DNA from: Rhizobacter sp.
GTDB taxonomy: Bacteria; Pseudomonadota; Gammaproteobacteria; Burkholderiales; Burkholderiaceae_C
Assembly: GCA_014380155.1 (NCBI GenBank)
Contig: JACMKJ010000136.1
Span: 1 to 19,836 of the forward strand
Reading direction: 5' to 3'
Length of the DNA: 19,836 nt
Positions 8,301 to 15,567 of the stretch are shown here, in pieces; the first letter of the stretch is position 1, and every line of letters starts with the position of its first letter. Both the position numbers and the translations under genes were made by a program. Below the pieces are notes generated by a model that saw only the letters and a list, made by a program, of their open reading frames with translations, searched no databases and had not been told where the DNA came from.

Positions 8301-9297
8301 CAACTTCAACGAGATCCAGGACTTCGAGCACGACATTCGCGGCGCCTTCGGCGGCACCGGCTTCCTGAGCGATGCGCAGTTCAACACCGGCACGCGCAAC
8401 CAGCCGCTGGGTGACCCGAAAGCAGGCCTCAGCACCGACCTCGATGCACTGGCGGCGTATGTGAGCTCGCTCAACAGCGTGGGCCGCAGCCCCTTCCGCA
8501 ATGCCGACGGTTCGCTCACCACAGCCGCGGTGGCCGGGCAGCAGATCTTCAACGGAAGCGGCCAGTGCGCCACTTGCCACTCGGGCACCGACTTCACCGA
8601 CAGCGCAGGCGGCGTGCTGCGCGACGTGGGCACCATCAAGGCCTCGTCGGGACGGCGCCTGGGCGCCACGCTGACCGGGCTCGATACGCCGACGCTGAAC
8701 GGCCTGTGGGACACCGCGCCCTACCTGCACGACGGCTCGGCGGCCACGCTGCGCGACGTGCTGACCACCGCCAACCCTGCTGGCCGCCATGGCACCACCG
8801 CGGGCTTGAGCGCCACGCAGCTCGATCAATTGGTGGCCTACCTGCAGCAGATCGACGACGGGGTGGACGCCACCACGCCGGTGAACATCACCAACCTGTC
8901 GGTGCGTGACACCGCCAACGCGGCAGACTGGTCGATCCAGAACAGCCTGCAGAACGGCGCCGTGCAATACGGCGACCGCGTCTACACCTTCACCACCGTG
9001 CCGAGCATCGTGCTGGGTGGGCGCTGGATCCGCTCGGCCAACGATTCCAAGGCGTACACCGGCGATCCGACCGTCAGCTTCAACATCAGCCAGACGGCCG
9101 ACGTCTACATCGCGATCGACGACCGTGTGGGTGCCCGGCCCTGGATGACCGGCTGGACCAACACCGGCCAGAAGCTCGTCAATAACGAAGGCGAGCCCAG
9201 GAACTTCACCCTCTTCCGCAAGAACTTCCCCGCAGGCGCCGTGAACCTCGGGCCGTCCACCTCGGCCGGCAGCATGTACACGGTCATCGTCAAGTAA
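5326..9297 (+). CDS. Exported double beta-propeller / di-haem cytochrome c peroxidase-like protein
   Basis: A 1323-residue modular secreted protein. Signal peptide 1-32 (cleavage after AHA). Residues about 40-365 form a first propeller with LVIVD-like blades (YVVDATDPRNPTLV, TLDISNPRAP, VFDISNP). About 378-478 is a Big_5/Ig-like module, 480-565 a PKD domain (WNFGDG near 512). About 570-920 is a YncE/YVTN-type propeller (VWVVNSDNDSV, IWVTNHGSGSISVLD). About 920-1180 is a di-haem c domain: CASCH at 948-952, CATCH at 1081-1085, and APYLHDGSAATL, a hallmark of the cytochrome c peroxidase/MauG group. Residues 1186-1323 are a C-terminal module shared with the next gene. An upstream GTG at 5278 is in frame, but AAGGAG six bases before the ATG at 5326 and the signal peptide fix the start. 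Role inferred: periplasmic or surface electron transfer or peroxidase-type oxidation; substrate unknown. Confidence 0.85.
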   Translation: MKLTRPTFGALPRLALAALSLSLGALHAPAHADGPGLPNLSYSSAEVFKPLVILNSDVAGSARGHGTVQMVNGHLFVPFGRDSGASGGGFSFYDVSNPRAPVKVSQTDVTALREPHGFGFSNSYPGKYVVMQAINGIQFWDITNERAPTLLRSMTLPGIAESDYALGAWWVFWQAPYVYVGGSGNGIYVVDATDPRNPTLVTQVSTAGWGGFRVGPLFAVGNLLVAASNNEGPGLVTLDISNPRAPNVIASTTAMAGHYSAMVNGERVITAGIDNRLHVFDISNPAAFPQLVQSPDIGGRGGYVSTQRGFAHAGFSNKYAKVNIATGAIVGTGTSNIANRDEDFGTVFGNLVLVGNDHGNGSAIMPHQTGPITGSAAVNMVSPKNNATNQALTSRVGITLTDQIDLRTVSTSTFIVRPLGGSALAGKYSGQSGILNFSPDAPLLPGTTYEVVVTAGGMKDDVGIGVAAFTSRFTTAGTAPGVSCTLGTRTPALVGSTVSFSPASASGANLQYSWNFGDGTSTGFSTNASAARVYAAPAHYPVVLTVRSGTVTGTCSATQTVHTQPTATAPRSSSTIAFDAGRNRVWVVNSDNDSVTAINAANNTRLFEQAVGLNPQTLAQAPDGRIWVTNHGSGSISVLDPSTGAVVQTIQTGLGSRPFGVVFSPLGTSAFITLQGSGRVLKLHPSTGAVQGTLTAGSSPRGLAISGDSNRLLVTRYISPVDRGEVVEVNTSAFVVTRTFTLATDPGPDTEASGRGVPNFLSSVTIQPDGKRAWIPSKKDNTLRGTFRDGNALTFESTVRTIVSQIDLDTNAEVLSARRDLNDRDMANAVAFSPLGDYAFISTQGTNQIEVMDAYNRQLVTGLVNVGRAPRGLLVTPNGRLYVQNFMSRNVGVYDVSGLLNATSNNATKLVDIAAVSGEALPANVFNGKRIFYNADDRRMNRDKYISCASCHQDGGHDGRVMDFTDRGEGLRNTVPLNGRRGMGQGRVHWTANFNEIQDFEHDIRGAFGGTGFLSDAQFNTGTRNQPLGDPKAGLSTDLDALAAYVSSLNSVGRSPFRNADGSLTTAAVAGQQIFNGSGQCATCHSGTDFTDSAGGVLRDVGTIKASSGRRLGATLTGLDTPTLNGLWDTAPYLHDGSAATLRDVLTTANPAGRHGTTAGLSATQLDQLVAYLQQIDDGVDATTPVNITNLSVRDTANAADWSIQNSLQNGAVQYGDRVYTFTTVPSIVLGGRWIRSANDSKAYTGDPTVSFNISQTADVYIAIDDRVGARPWMTGWTNTGQKLVNNEGEPRNFTLFRKNFPAGAVNLGPSTSAGSMYTVIVK
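8881..9294 (+). other. C-terminal module, copy 1 (shared by both redox-operon proteins)
   Basis: The last 138 residues of the di-haem protein begin VNITNLSVRDTANAADWS and contain YGDRVYTF, GGRWIRSANDSKAYTG, ADVYIAIDD, FTLFRKNF and the ending SMYTVIVK. The same landmarks occur in the same order in copy 2 at 11478-11903. I recall similar modules at the ends of secreted polysaccharide-active proteins, but a named family is not assigned here. Confidence 0.85.
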
Positions 9298-9308
9298 GGA
9301 GACACCTC

Positions 9309-11906
9309 GTGCCAAATTTCAAGAACCTCCATCCGCGTGCCGTGCTGGCGGCGGGCCTGATGCTGCTGGCCGGCGTGGCGCACAGCGCCAGCGTGCCCGC
9401 CGGCTTCAATGACCGCCAGGTCGCCAGCGGCCTCACCAGCCCCACCTCGATGGCCGTGATGCCCGACGGGCGTGTGCTCGTCGTGCAGCAAAACGGCATC
9501 GTGCGCATGATCAAGAACGACGTGATGCTGACCACGCCGTTCTACAGCGCGCCGAATGTGGATTCGAGCAACGAGCGCGGCTGCCTGGGCGCCGTGCCCG
9601 ACCCGGCGTTTGCCAGCAACCGCTACGTCTACATCTACTGCACCACCCGCGTGGGCACGGTGGCGCGCAACCGCGTGCTGCGTGTGACCGAGGCCAGCGA
9701 CGTGGCGGTGGCCGGCAGCGAGCGCGTGATCTTCGAGTTGCCCGACGTGCCCAGCGCCACCAAGTGGCACATGGGCGGCGCCATGCGCTTCGGCACCGAC
9801 GGCAAGCTGTACGTGGCCGTGGGCAACCATGAAGACAGCCCGCAACCGGTGGGATCGTCCACCTCGCAGAACCTGGCCAGCGCCTTCGGCAAGATCCTGC
9901 GCATCAACGCCGATGGCACCATCCCGAGCGACAACCCCTTCTTCACGACGCCTTCCAATGCCTACAAGGCCACCTGGGCGCTCGGCTTTCGCAACCCCTT
10001 CGTGCTCGACATCCAGCCCGGCACCGGCCTCACCTACATCGGTGACGTGGGCCAGGGCAGCTGGGAAGAAGTGAACCGCGGCCAGGCCGGCGGCAACTAC
10101 GGCTGGCCGGCAGTGGAAGGGTCGAGCAGCAACACCAACTACCTCAACCCGGTCTATGCCTATGCGCACAGCGTGGGCTGTTCGATCACCGGCACCGCCT
10201 TCTACAACCCCGCCACCGCGCAGTTCGGCACCGGCTACGTGGGGCGCTTCTTCTTCGCCGACTTCTGCAACGGCAGCATCCGCTACTTCAACCCGAGCAC
10301 ACCGAACACGGTGACGGTGTTTGCAAGCGGCATCGGCAACCCGACCAACATCGGCGTCGCACCCTCGGGCGCCATGTATTACCTGGCGCGCAATCAGGCC
10401 ACCGGCACGCCCGCACCCGGCGCCGGCACCGTGAGCAAGATCACCTTCACCGGCAGCCAGGCACCGCGCATCACGCAGCAGCCGCAAAACCAGACGGTCT
10501 ACATCGGCACCCCGGCCACCTTCGCGGCCGCGGCCGATGGTGCCACCTCGGTGCAATGGCAGCGCAACGGTGCCAACCTGAGCGGCGCCACCGCGGGCAG
10601 CTACACGCTGAGCAACCCGCAAGTGGCCGACAGCGGCGCGCGCTTCCGCGCCATCTTCACCAACAGCTTCGGCAGCGTCACCACCGACGAAGGCACGCTC
10701 ACCGTCACGACCAACCGCACACCCACCGCACGCATCGACACGCCCTCGGCCACCACCGGCTTCGCCACCGGTGACGTGATCAGCTACAGCGGCGTGGGCA
10801 CCGACCCCGAAGACGGCAACCTCGCGGGCGCCAACCTCAGCTGGAAGGTCGACTTCCAGCACGACTCGCACGCGCACTCGTTCGTCACGCCGGTCACCGG
10901 CAGCAGTGGCTCGTTCACCGTGCCCGACTTCGAGGCCAGCGAAGCCAACATGTGGCTGCGCATCACGCTGACCGTGCGCGACTCTTCGGGTGCCACCAAC
11001 GCCGTCACGCGCGACATCTTCCCGCGAACGCAGGTGAGCAGCTTCCCGGTGATCGGCACGCCGGTCAACGGCTGGGGCCCGTACGAAGTGAACCGCAGCA
11101 ACGGCGAGCAGGGTGCGGCCGACGGCCGGCAGATCTCGATCGGCGGCGTGCCTTACCAGCGCGGCATCGGCGTGCATGCGCCGTCGGACATCCGCTTCAA
11201 CCTCAACCGCACCTGTTCGGGCAGCTTCATCGCCGACCTGGGTGTGGACGACGAAGTGGGTGACAACGGCAGCGTGGTGTTCCAGGTCTACCGCGACGGT
11301 GTGCTGGCCTACACCAGCCCCACGCTGAACGGCGGCTCGCTGCGCACCACCGCCATCGTGCCGGTGGCCAACACGGCCGAGCTGCGCCTGGTCGTCACCG
11401 ACGGCGGCAACGGCGACGGCTACGACCACGCCAGCTGGGGCGGTGCGCGCGTTACCGGTTGCGGCACGCCGCCGGCAGTGACCATTTCCAACTTGGCCGT
11501 CAGCGATGGCGCGAACTCGGCCGACTGGTCGGTGCAGAGCAACCTGCAGGTGGGTAACACCGCCTATGGCGACCGCACCTACACCTGGAGCGCCGTGCCG
11601 GCCGCGGTGGCGGGCGGGCGCTGGATCCGCACCGCCAACGACTCCAAGAGCTACACCGGCACGCCGCTGGTCACTTTCTCGATCTCGGCCGCGGCTGACG
11701 TCTACGTGGCGCTCGACAACCGCTCACCGTTGCCTTCGTGGGTCGACAGCAGCTGGGTCGACAGCGGCGCCGACCTGACGCAGGCCGAGAGCGGCACCGT
11801 CTCGCGTGGCTTCAGCCTCTTCAGGAAGCGTTTCAATGCCGGCACCGTGTCGCTCGGGCCGTGGAACAACTCCGGCAACAGCATGTACACGGTGATCGTG
11901 AAATAA
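9309..11906 (+). CDS. Exported PQQ-type sugar dehydrogenase with Ig-like and NPCBM modules
   Basis: An 865-residue secreted protein. Signal peptide 1-27 (HSA|S). Residues about 30-382 are a glucose/sorbosone dehydrogenase propeller, the PQQ-binding fold of soluble quinoprotein glucose dehydrogenase: LTSPTSMAVMPDGRVLVV, KWHMGGAMRFGTDGKLYVAVGN (H154 is the likely catalytic base), WALGFRNPF and YIGDVGQGSWEEVNRGQAGGNYGWP. About 386-470 is an Ig-like domain, 470-575 a PKD/cadherin-like stretch, 579-719 an NPCBM carbohydrate-binding domain (RGIGVHAPSDIRF, DDEVGDNGSVVFQVYRDG). Residues 724-865 are the module shared with the upstream protein. The GTG start follows TAAGGAG, which overlaps the upstream stop, so translation is probably coupled. 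Reaction inferred: oxidation of a sugar or polysaccharide end with electrons passed to a haem protein. No PQQ biosynthesis gene is in view. Confidence 0.88.
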   Translation: MPNFKNLHPRAVLAAGLMLLAGVAHSASVPAGFNDRQVASGLTSPTSMAVMPDGRVLVVQQNGIVRMIKNDVMLTTPFYSAPNVDSSNERGCLGAVPDPAFASNRYVYIYCTTRVGTVARNRVLRVTEASDVAVAGSERVIFELPDVPSATKWHMGGAMRFGTDGKLYVAVGNHEDSPQPVGSSTSQNLASAFGKILRINADGTIPSDNPFFTTPSNAYKATWALGFRNPFVLDIQPGTGLTYIGDVGQGSWEEVNRGQAGGNYGWPAVEGSSSNTNYLNPVYAYAHSVGCSITGTAFYNPATAQFGTGYVGRFFFADFCNGSIRYFNPSTPNTVTVFASGIGNPTNIGVAPSGAMYYLARNQATGTPAPGAGTVSKITFTGSQAPRITQQPQNQTVYIGTPATFAAAADGATSVQWQRNGANLSGATAGSYTLSNPQVADSGARFRAIFTNSFGSVTTDEGTLTVTTNRTPTARIDTPSATTGFATGDVISYSGVGTDPEDGNLAGANLSWKVDFQHDSHAHSFVTPVTGSSGSFTVPDFEASEANMWLRITLTVRDSSGATNAVTRDIFPRTQVSSFPVIGTPVNGWGPYEVNRSNGEQGAADGRQISIGGVPYQRGIGVHAPSDIRFNLNRTCSGSFIADLGVDDEVGDNGSVVFQVYRDGVLAYTSPTLNGGSLRTTAIVPVANTAELRLVVTDGGNGDGYDHASWGGARVTGCGTPPAVTISNLAVSDGANSADWSVQSNLQVGNTAYGDRTYTWSAVPAAVAGGRWIRTANDSKSYTGTPLVTFSISAAADVYVALDNRSPLPSWVDSSWVDSGADLTQAESGTVSRGFSLFRKRFNAGTVSLGPWNNSGNSMYTVIVK
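11478..11903 (+). other. C-terminal module, copy 2
   Basis: The last 142 residues of the PQQ-type protein start VTISNLAVSDGANSADWS and keep YGDRTYTW, GGRWIRTANDSKSYTG, ADVYVALDN, FSLFRKRF and the terminal SMYTVIVK of copy 1. This is a duplication at domain level within one operon; the nucleotide sequences have diverged. Confidence 0.85.
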
Positions 11907-11919
11907 CTCCTGGGAGGGA

Positions 11920-11949
11920 GGGCAGGCGGAGCACCGGCTCCGCCTGCCC
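11920..11949 (+). terminator. Hairpin after the redox operon
   Basis: GGGCAGGCGGAGC pairs perfectly with GCTCCGCCTGCCC around an ACCG loop, 13 bp of almost pure GC, starting 13 bases after the stop codon. No T-run follows, so it may be a weak terminator or a 3'-end-protecting stem rather than a full rho-independent terminator. Confidence 0.6.
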
Positions 11950-12039
11950 GCCGTGGCTCGGCCCCCGATTCCCGTCGCCCGTCGCACACCCGACCCGCAG
12001 CGCTTGGGGAATGGAGTGAATGCCCGTATCGTGCGGGCG

Positions 12040-13116
12040 ATGGATTCCACGGTTCCCCTTTCCACAGCCAGCTGGCGCAGCGTGTTGACGCTGCTGCGCT
12101 CGGCCTTTCGGCCGCCACGCCTGTTGTTGATGCTGGCGGTCGCCACGTCGCTGGCGGCGCTGTTCAGCCCGCATTTCGCCACCTCGTTCGTCAGCATCCT
12201 GGCGCGCACCGTGTTCGTCGGGCTGGCCCTGCTGTTGGCCTATGACGTGGCCGGCCGTTGGCCGCAGCGTTGGCTGCCGCGGTGGGTGGTGCAGTTGCTG
12301 GCCATCGTGCTGACAGCGCCGGTGGCGACCTTGCTGGCCTACCTGTGGATGGCGGGTGGCAGCGTGCTGCGTGTGCTGGAACACGAGGGCATGGTCTGGG
12401 GCTTTATCAAGATCACGGTCTGGGCCATGGCCCTGGGTCTCGTGCTGGCGCTAGGTGCGCTCTACCGCGAGCGTGACGCGCAAGCGCGTGCGCAGGAGTT
12501 GTCGTTTGCGCTCGAGCGCAGCCAATTGGAGAAGCAGGCGCTCGACGCCCGCCTGCGCCTGCTACACGCGCAGATCGAGCCGCACTTCCTGTTCAACACG
12601 CTGGCCAATGTGCAGCAGCTGGTCGAGTCGGGTTCGCCCCGCGCGGCGCCGGTGTTGCAAAGCCTGATCGCCTACCTGCGCGCCGCCGTGCCCACGCTGA
12701 GCAACGAGAGCGCCACGCTGGGCAACGAGATGGCCTTGGTGAAGGCCTATCTCGAGCTGATGCGCATGCGCATGCCCGACCGGCTGGCGTTCAGCGTGAG
12801 CGTGCCACCCGAGCTGGCGGTCCTGCGGTTTCCGCCGATGGCCCTGCTCACGCTGGTGGAAAACGCCGTGCGCCACGGCATCGACCCGAGCGAGTCGGGC
12901 GGCAACATCCGCGTCGAAGCGCGCGAGCAAGCGGGCATCGTCGAAGTGATGGTGGCCGACAGCGGCATGGGCATGCGCGAGACGGCAACGCCCGGCACCG
13001 GCCTCAACAACCTGCGCGAACGTTTGCGCGCTTTTTTCGGTGACGCCGCCGAGCTGCAACTGAGCGACCAGCCACCGCACGGCCTGAGCGCCGTGATCGT
13101 CTTCCCCAAGACCTGA
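12040..13116 (+). CDS. LytS/AlgZ-type sensor histidine kinase
   Basis: A 358-residue membrane kinase of the His_kinase (PF06580) type. Residues about 20-140 hold four predicted membrane helices (for example LLLMLAVATSLAALF and WVVQLLAIVLTAPVATLLAYL), with no separate extracytoplasmic sensor domain. A short coiled coil (RERDAQARAQELSFALERSQ) leads to the phospho-acceptor motif QIEPHFLFNT with H182. The ATP-binding domain has the N-box LVENAVRHG (N275), VADSGMGM and GTGLNNLRERL. Start choice is uncertain: the frame is open from a GTG at 11953 that lies right behind the hairpin, and a GTG at 12016 is also possible; ATG 12040 gives a normal N-terminus but has no clear ribosome site. The regulator gene begins 6 bp downstream. 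The signal is unknown; membrane or quinone state is a guess. Confidence 0.9.
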   Translation: MDSTVPLSTASWRSVLTLLRSAFRPPRLLLMLAVATSLAALFSPHFATSFVSILARTVFVGLALLLAYDVAGRWPQRWLPRWVVQLLAIVLTAPVATLLAYLWMAGGSVLRVLEHEGMVWGFIKITVWAMALGLVLALGALYRERDAQARAQELSFALERSQLEKQALDARLRLLHAQIEPHFLFNTLANVQQLVESGSPRAAPVLQSLIAYLRAAVPTLSNESATLGNEMALVKAYLELMRMRMPDRLAFSVSVPPELAVLRFPPMALLTLVENAVRHGIDPSESGGNIRVEAREQAGIVEVMVADSGMGMRETATPGTGLNNLRERLRAFFGDAAELQLSDQPPHGLSAVIVFPKT

Positions 13117-13122
13117 GCGCCG

Positions 13123-13893
13123 ATGAACCCCACCGCATTGATCGCCGACGACGAACCGCTGCTGCGCGAGCGCCTGTGCAGCTTGCTCGCGCGCTTGTGG
13201 CCCGAGCTGCAGATCGTGGCGCAGGCGCGCAACGGCCGCGAGGCGGTGGAGATGTTTGACGAGCACACGCCGCAGGTGGTGTTTCTCGACGTGCACATGC
13301 CGGGGCTCAACGGCGTGGAGGCCGCACGCTCGATCGCGCGGCGTGCCGAGGTGGTGTTCGTCACCGCCTATGAACAATACGCGGTGACGGCCTTCGAGCA
13401 AGGCGCGCTCGATTACGTGGTGAAGCCCTTTGACGAAGCGCGGCTGGCCGACACCGTGGAACGTTTGCGCGCCAAGCTCGCACGTGCGCCCGAGGCAGTT
13501 GCCGATACCGTCGAGGCGGTGATCGAGAAGATGTCGGCCGAGCTGCGCCGCCATGCCGGTGCCAGCCACTGGCTGCAGTGGATCAAGGCCTCGGTGGGCA
13601 CCAGCGTGCGCCTGATCCCGGTGGAGCAGGTGGCCTACCTGCGCTCCGACGAGAAGTACACGCTGGTGGTGTGGGAGGGTGGCGAGGCGCTCATCCGCAA
13701 GAGCATCCGCGAGCTGGCCGACGAGCTCGACCCGGAGCGATTTGCGCAAGTGCACCGGTCGGTGATCGTCAACCTGCACCAGGTGAGCCAGGTCGATCGC
13801 GGCCCGAACGAGACGGCCGAAGTGCGCCTGAAAGGCCGCAAGGACGTGCTGCCGGTGAGCCGCAGCTTCGTGCACGTGTTCCGCCACATGTGA
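13123..13893 (+). CDS. LytTR-family response regulator
   Basis: A 256-residue regulator, partner of the adjacent kinase. The receiver domain (1-120) has the acidic pair ADDE (8-11), phospho-acceptor D56 in VVFLDVHMPG, the switch threonine in FVTAYEQYA and the lysine in YVVKPFDEARL. The C-terminal LytTR DNA-binding domain (about 145-256) shows VEQVAYLRSDEKYTLV, ALIRKSIRELADEL, FAQVHRSVIVNL and VLPVSRSF, all typical. LytTR proteins bind pairs of short imperfect direct repeats; the AATAAACnTTCT pair at 5231-5273 has that general layout, though nothing here proves binding. The gene ends 7 bp before the convergent LysR gene, with no terminator between. Confidence 0.95.
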   Translation: MNPTALIADDEPLLRERLCSLLARLWPELQIVAQARNGREAVEMFDEHTPQVVFLDVHMPGLNGVEAARSIARRAEVVFVTAYEQYAVTAFEQGALDYVVKPFDEARLADTVERLRAKLARAPEAVADTVEAVIEKMSAELRRHAGASHWLQWIKASVGTSVRLIPVEQVAYLRSDEKYTLVVWEGGEALIRKSIRELADELDPERFAQVHRSVIVNLHQVSQVDRGPNETAEVRLKGRKDVLPVSRSFVHVFRHM

Positions 13894-13900
13894 ACCCAAC

Positions 13901-14791
13901 CTAGGCCGCCTGGCCGAACGCGCCCACGGCAAAGTCGATGAAGCTGCGCAGCTTGGGAGTGACGCGGCGGTTGTGCGCATAGACCAGGTGCAAGGGCCGT
14001 GAAGGCACGCCGTAGCCCGGCAGCAGCTGGACCAGGCGAGCGTCATTCAAGGCAGGCTGCACCACCTCGAGCGGCTGCAGGATGATGCCCAGGCCGGCGA
14101 GTGCGGCATGCAGCAAGGGCTCGCCATGGTCGGCGACCAGGCGGCTCTTTACCGGCACCACGATGCGGCCCTCGGGTCCGTCGAAGCTCCAGTGTGTGCG
14201 CAGCTCGGTGTGGGCGAAACACAGGCACTCGTGCTGCTGCAGATCCCACGGGGTTTTCAGGCGAGCGTGCCGCCGCAAGTAGGCCGGTGCAGCGCACACC
14301 ACCAGGCGGTACGGCGCCAGCACGCGAGCGATCAGCCCGCTGTCTTGCAGCACGCCCACGCGAAAGACCGCCTCGTAGCCTTCTTCGACCAGATCGACCG
14401 CCCGGTTCGACAAGGCCAGCTCGACCTCCACCTGCGGGTGGGCCAGCATGTACTCCGGCAGGCGGGGCGCCAGCGTGTGCATGCCAAAGCTCACCGGTGC
14501 GTTGATGCGCAAGCGGCCCATGGGCACGGCCCGCGTCTCGGCGGCCAGCTGCTCGGCCTGCTCCATCTCTTGCAGGATGGACTTGGCTCGCTCCACGTAG
14601 GCGCGGCCAAAGTCCGTGAGCGCCTGGCGCCGCGTGGTGCGGTGGAGAAGTTGCACGCCCAGGTGCTGCTCGAGCGCCTGGACGTGCTTGCCCACGAACT
14701 GCGACGACATCTGCAGCGCATCGGCCGCTGCACGGAATGAGCCGAGCTCCACCGCCTTGACGAACACCGACATGCTGGTGAACCGGTCCAT
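13901..14791 (-). CDS. LysR-family transcriptional regulator
   Basis: A 296-residue LysR regulator. The winged helix-turn-helix is at 1-60 (MDRFTSMSVFVKAVELGSFRAAADAL, then SQFVGKHVQALEQHLGVQLLHRTTRR), and the effector-binding domain starts about residue 90 (GRLRINAPVSFG). It belongs to the large group of LysR proteins beginning MDRF, which often regulate a divergent oxidoreductase gene. A TTG three codons upstream is in frame (14800), but the ATG at 14791 gives the standard N-terminus. It is divergent from the reductase-like gene at 14893 with about 100 bp between, the classical arrangement for self-repression and control of the neighbour. Confidence 0.93.
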   Translation of the reverse strand: MDRFTSMSVFVKAVELGSFRAAADALQMSSQFVGKHVQALEQHLGVQLLHRTTRRQALTDFGRAYVERAKSILQEMEQAEQLAAETRAVPMGRLRINAPVSFGMHTLAPRLPEYMLAHPQVEVELALSNRAVDLVEEGYEAVFRVGVLQDSGLIARVLAPYRLVVCAAPAYLRRHARLKTPWDLQQHECLCFAHTELRTHWSFDGPEGRIVVPVKSRLVADHGEPLLHAALAGLGIILQPLEVVQPALNDARLVQLLPGYGVPSRPLHLVYAHNRRVTPKLRSFIDFAVGAFGQAA

Positions 14792-14892
14792 TGGAATCAA
14801 ATCATGGTGAATGAAGAGTCATTCTAAGTATTTATCTCGAATCGTTGCCAATAGACACTGGCTTCGCATTTCAACTTCAACAAGGAATCGTC
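14792..14892. promoter_or_regulatory. Divergent control region with inverted repeat
   Basis: The 101-bp gap between the LysR gene and the reductase-like gene is AT-richer than its flanks. It contains the perfect dyad GAATGA-AGAG-TCATTC at 14809-14824, 17 bases from the LysR ATG, and a looser ATTC/GAAT pair further on. This is a natural place for the LysR protein to bind. Promoter boxes are not clear enough to call. Confidence 0.55.
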
Positions 14893-15519
14893 ATGACGAT
14901 CGCAGTGATTGGCACGGGCCGCATGGGCTCGGGTTTTGTGCGCGAACTGGTGAGCCGGGGCGCAGACGTGGTGATCGGCGCGCGCGATGCCGCCAAGGCA
15001 GAGGCCCTGGCCTCGGAGCTGGGCGCAAAGGTACGCGTGGCCGACGTGGCCTCGGCCGTGCAGGCCGCCGACGTGGTGTTGGTGGCGCTGCCCTATGGCG
15101 CCATCGCGGGCGCGTTGCAGGGGCTCAAGGGCCTGGCCGGCAAGGTGGTGGTGGACATCAGCAACCCCATCACCGACGACTTCCAGGGCCTGCTGCTGGG
15201 CACCACCACCTCGGCGGCCGAAGAGATCCAGGCCGCCCTGCCCGGCGCGCGGGTGGTGAAGGCCTTCAACACCATCTTTTCGCAGCTGCTGCCCGCATCG
15301 GCCCGTGAAGGCAAGAGCGTGCAGGTGTTTGTGGCCGCTGATGACGCAGCCGCCAAAAGCCAGGTGCAGGAGGTCGCCCGCACCTTGGGTTTTGAGCCGG
15401 TGGATGCAGGCCCGTTGCGCAACAGCCGCTTTCTCGAGCCTGTGGGTGGAATGAACATCCATTTCGGTTTCTTCCTGGGGTGGGGCCCGTCGACCGCACC
15501 GGCGTGGGTTCGCGCCTGA
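14893..15519 (+). CDS. NADPH-dependent F420-reductase-like / NADP oxidoreductase
   Basis: A 208-residue Rossmann protein of the family named after archaeal F420:NADP oxidoreductase. The dinucleotide loop is IGTGRMGSGF (5-14); then VVIGARDAAKAEALA, VLVALPYGAI, VVDISNPI, a lobe with VVKAFNTIFSQLL, and a late GPLRNSRFLEPVGGMNIHFG. Burkholderiales do not usually make F420, so in bacteria this family probably uses NADPH with another acceptor; the substrate is unknown. AAGGA six bases before the ATG at 14893 fixes the start; an upstream GTG/ATG reading adds residues without a ribosome site. It is probably controlled by the divergent LysR protein and may be co-transcribed with the next gene, 48 bp on. 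Confidence 0.85.
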   Translation: MTIAVIGTGRMGSGFVRELVSRGADVVIGARDAAKAEALASELGAKVRVADVASAVQAADVVLVALPYGAIAGALQGLKGLAGKVVVDISNPITDDFQGLLLGTTTSAAEEIQAALPGARVVKAFNTIFSQLLPASAREGKSVQVFVAADDAAAKSQVQEVARTLGFEPVDAGPLRNSRFLEPVGGMNIHFGFFLGWGPSTAPAWVRA

Positions 15520-15567
15520 ACCCATGGCCGAGGCTCTCCCTTTTTTTACTCGTTTCAAGGAGTTTTC

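Noticed and set aside
7330..9315. 661-codon minus-strand open frame
   Set aside because: Same reason: a shadow of the di-haem propeller gene, composition without domain features.
9105..11429. 774-codon minus-strand open frame
   Set aside because: It lies opposite the PQQ-type dehydrogenase and reads Val/Ala/His/Gly-rich sequence, the usual shadow of a GC-rich gene; the sense frame has clear domains.
12562..14046. 494-codon minus-strand open frame across kinase and regulator genes
   Set aside because: It is antisense to two genes with complete catalytic motifs, and its His/Gln/Leu-rich composition is shadow-like.
15505..15547. Hairpin TGGGTTC/GAACCCA followed by seven Ts, possible terminator after the reductase-like gene
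   Set aside because: The T-run starts 16 bases after the stem, too far for a rho-independent terminator, and the stem contains the stop codon.
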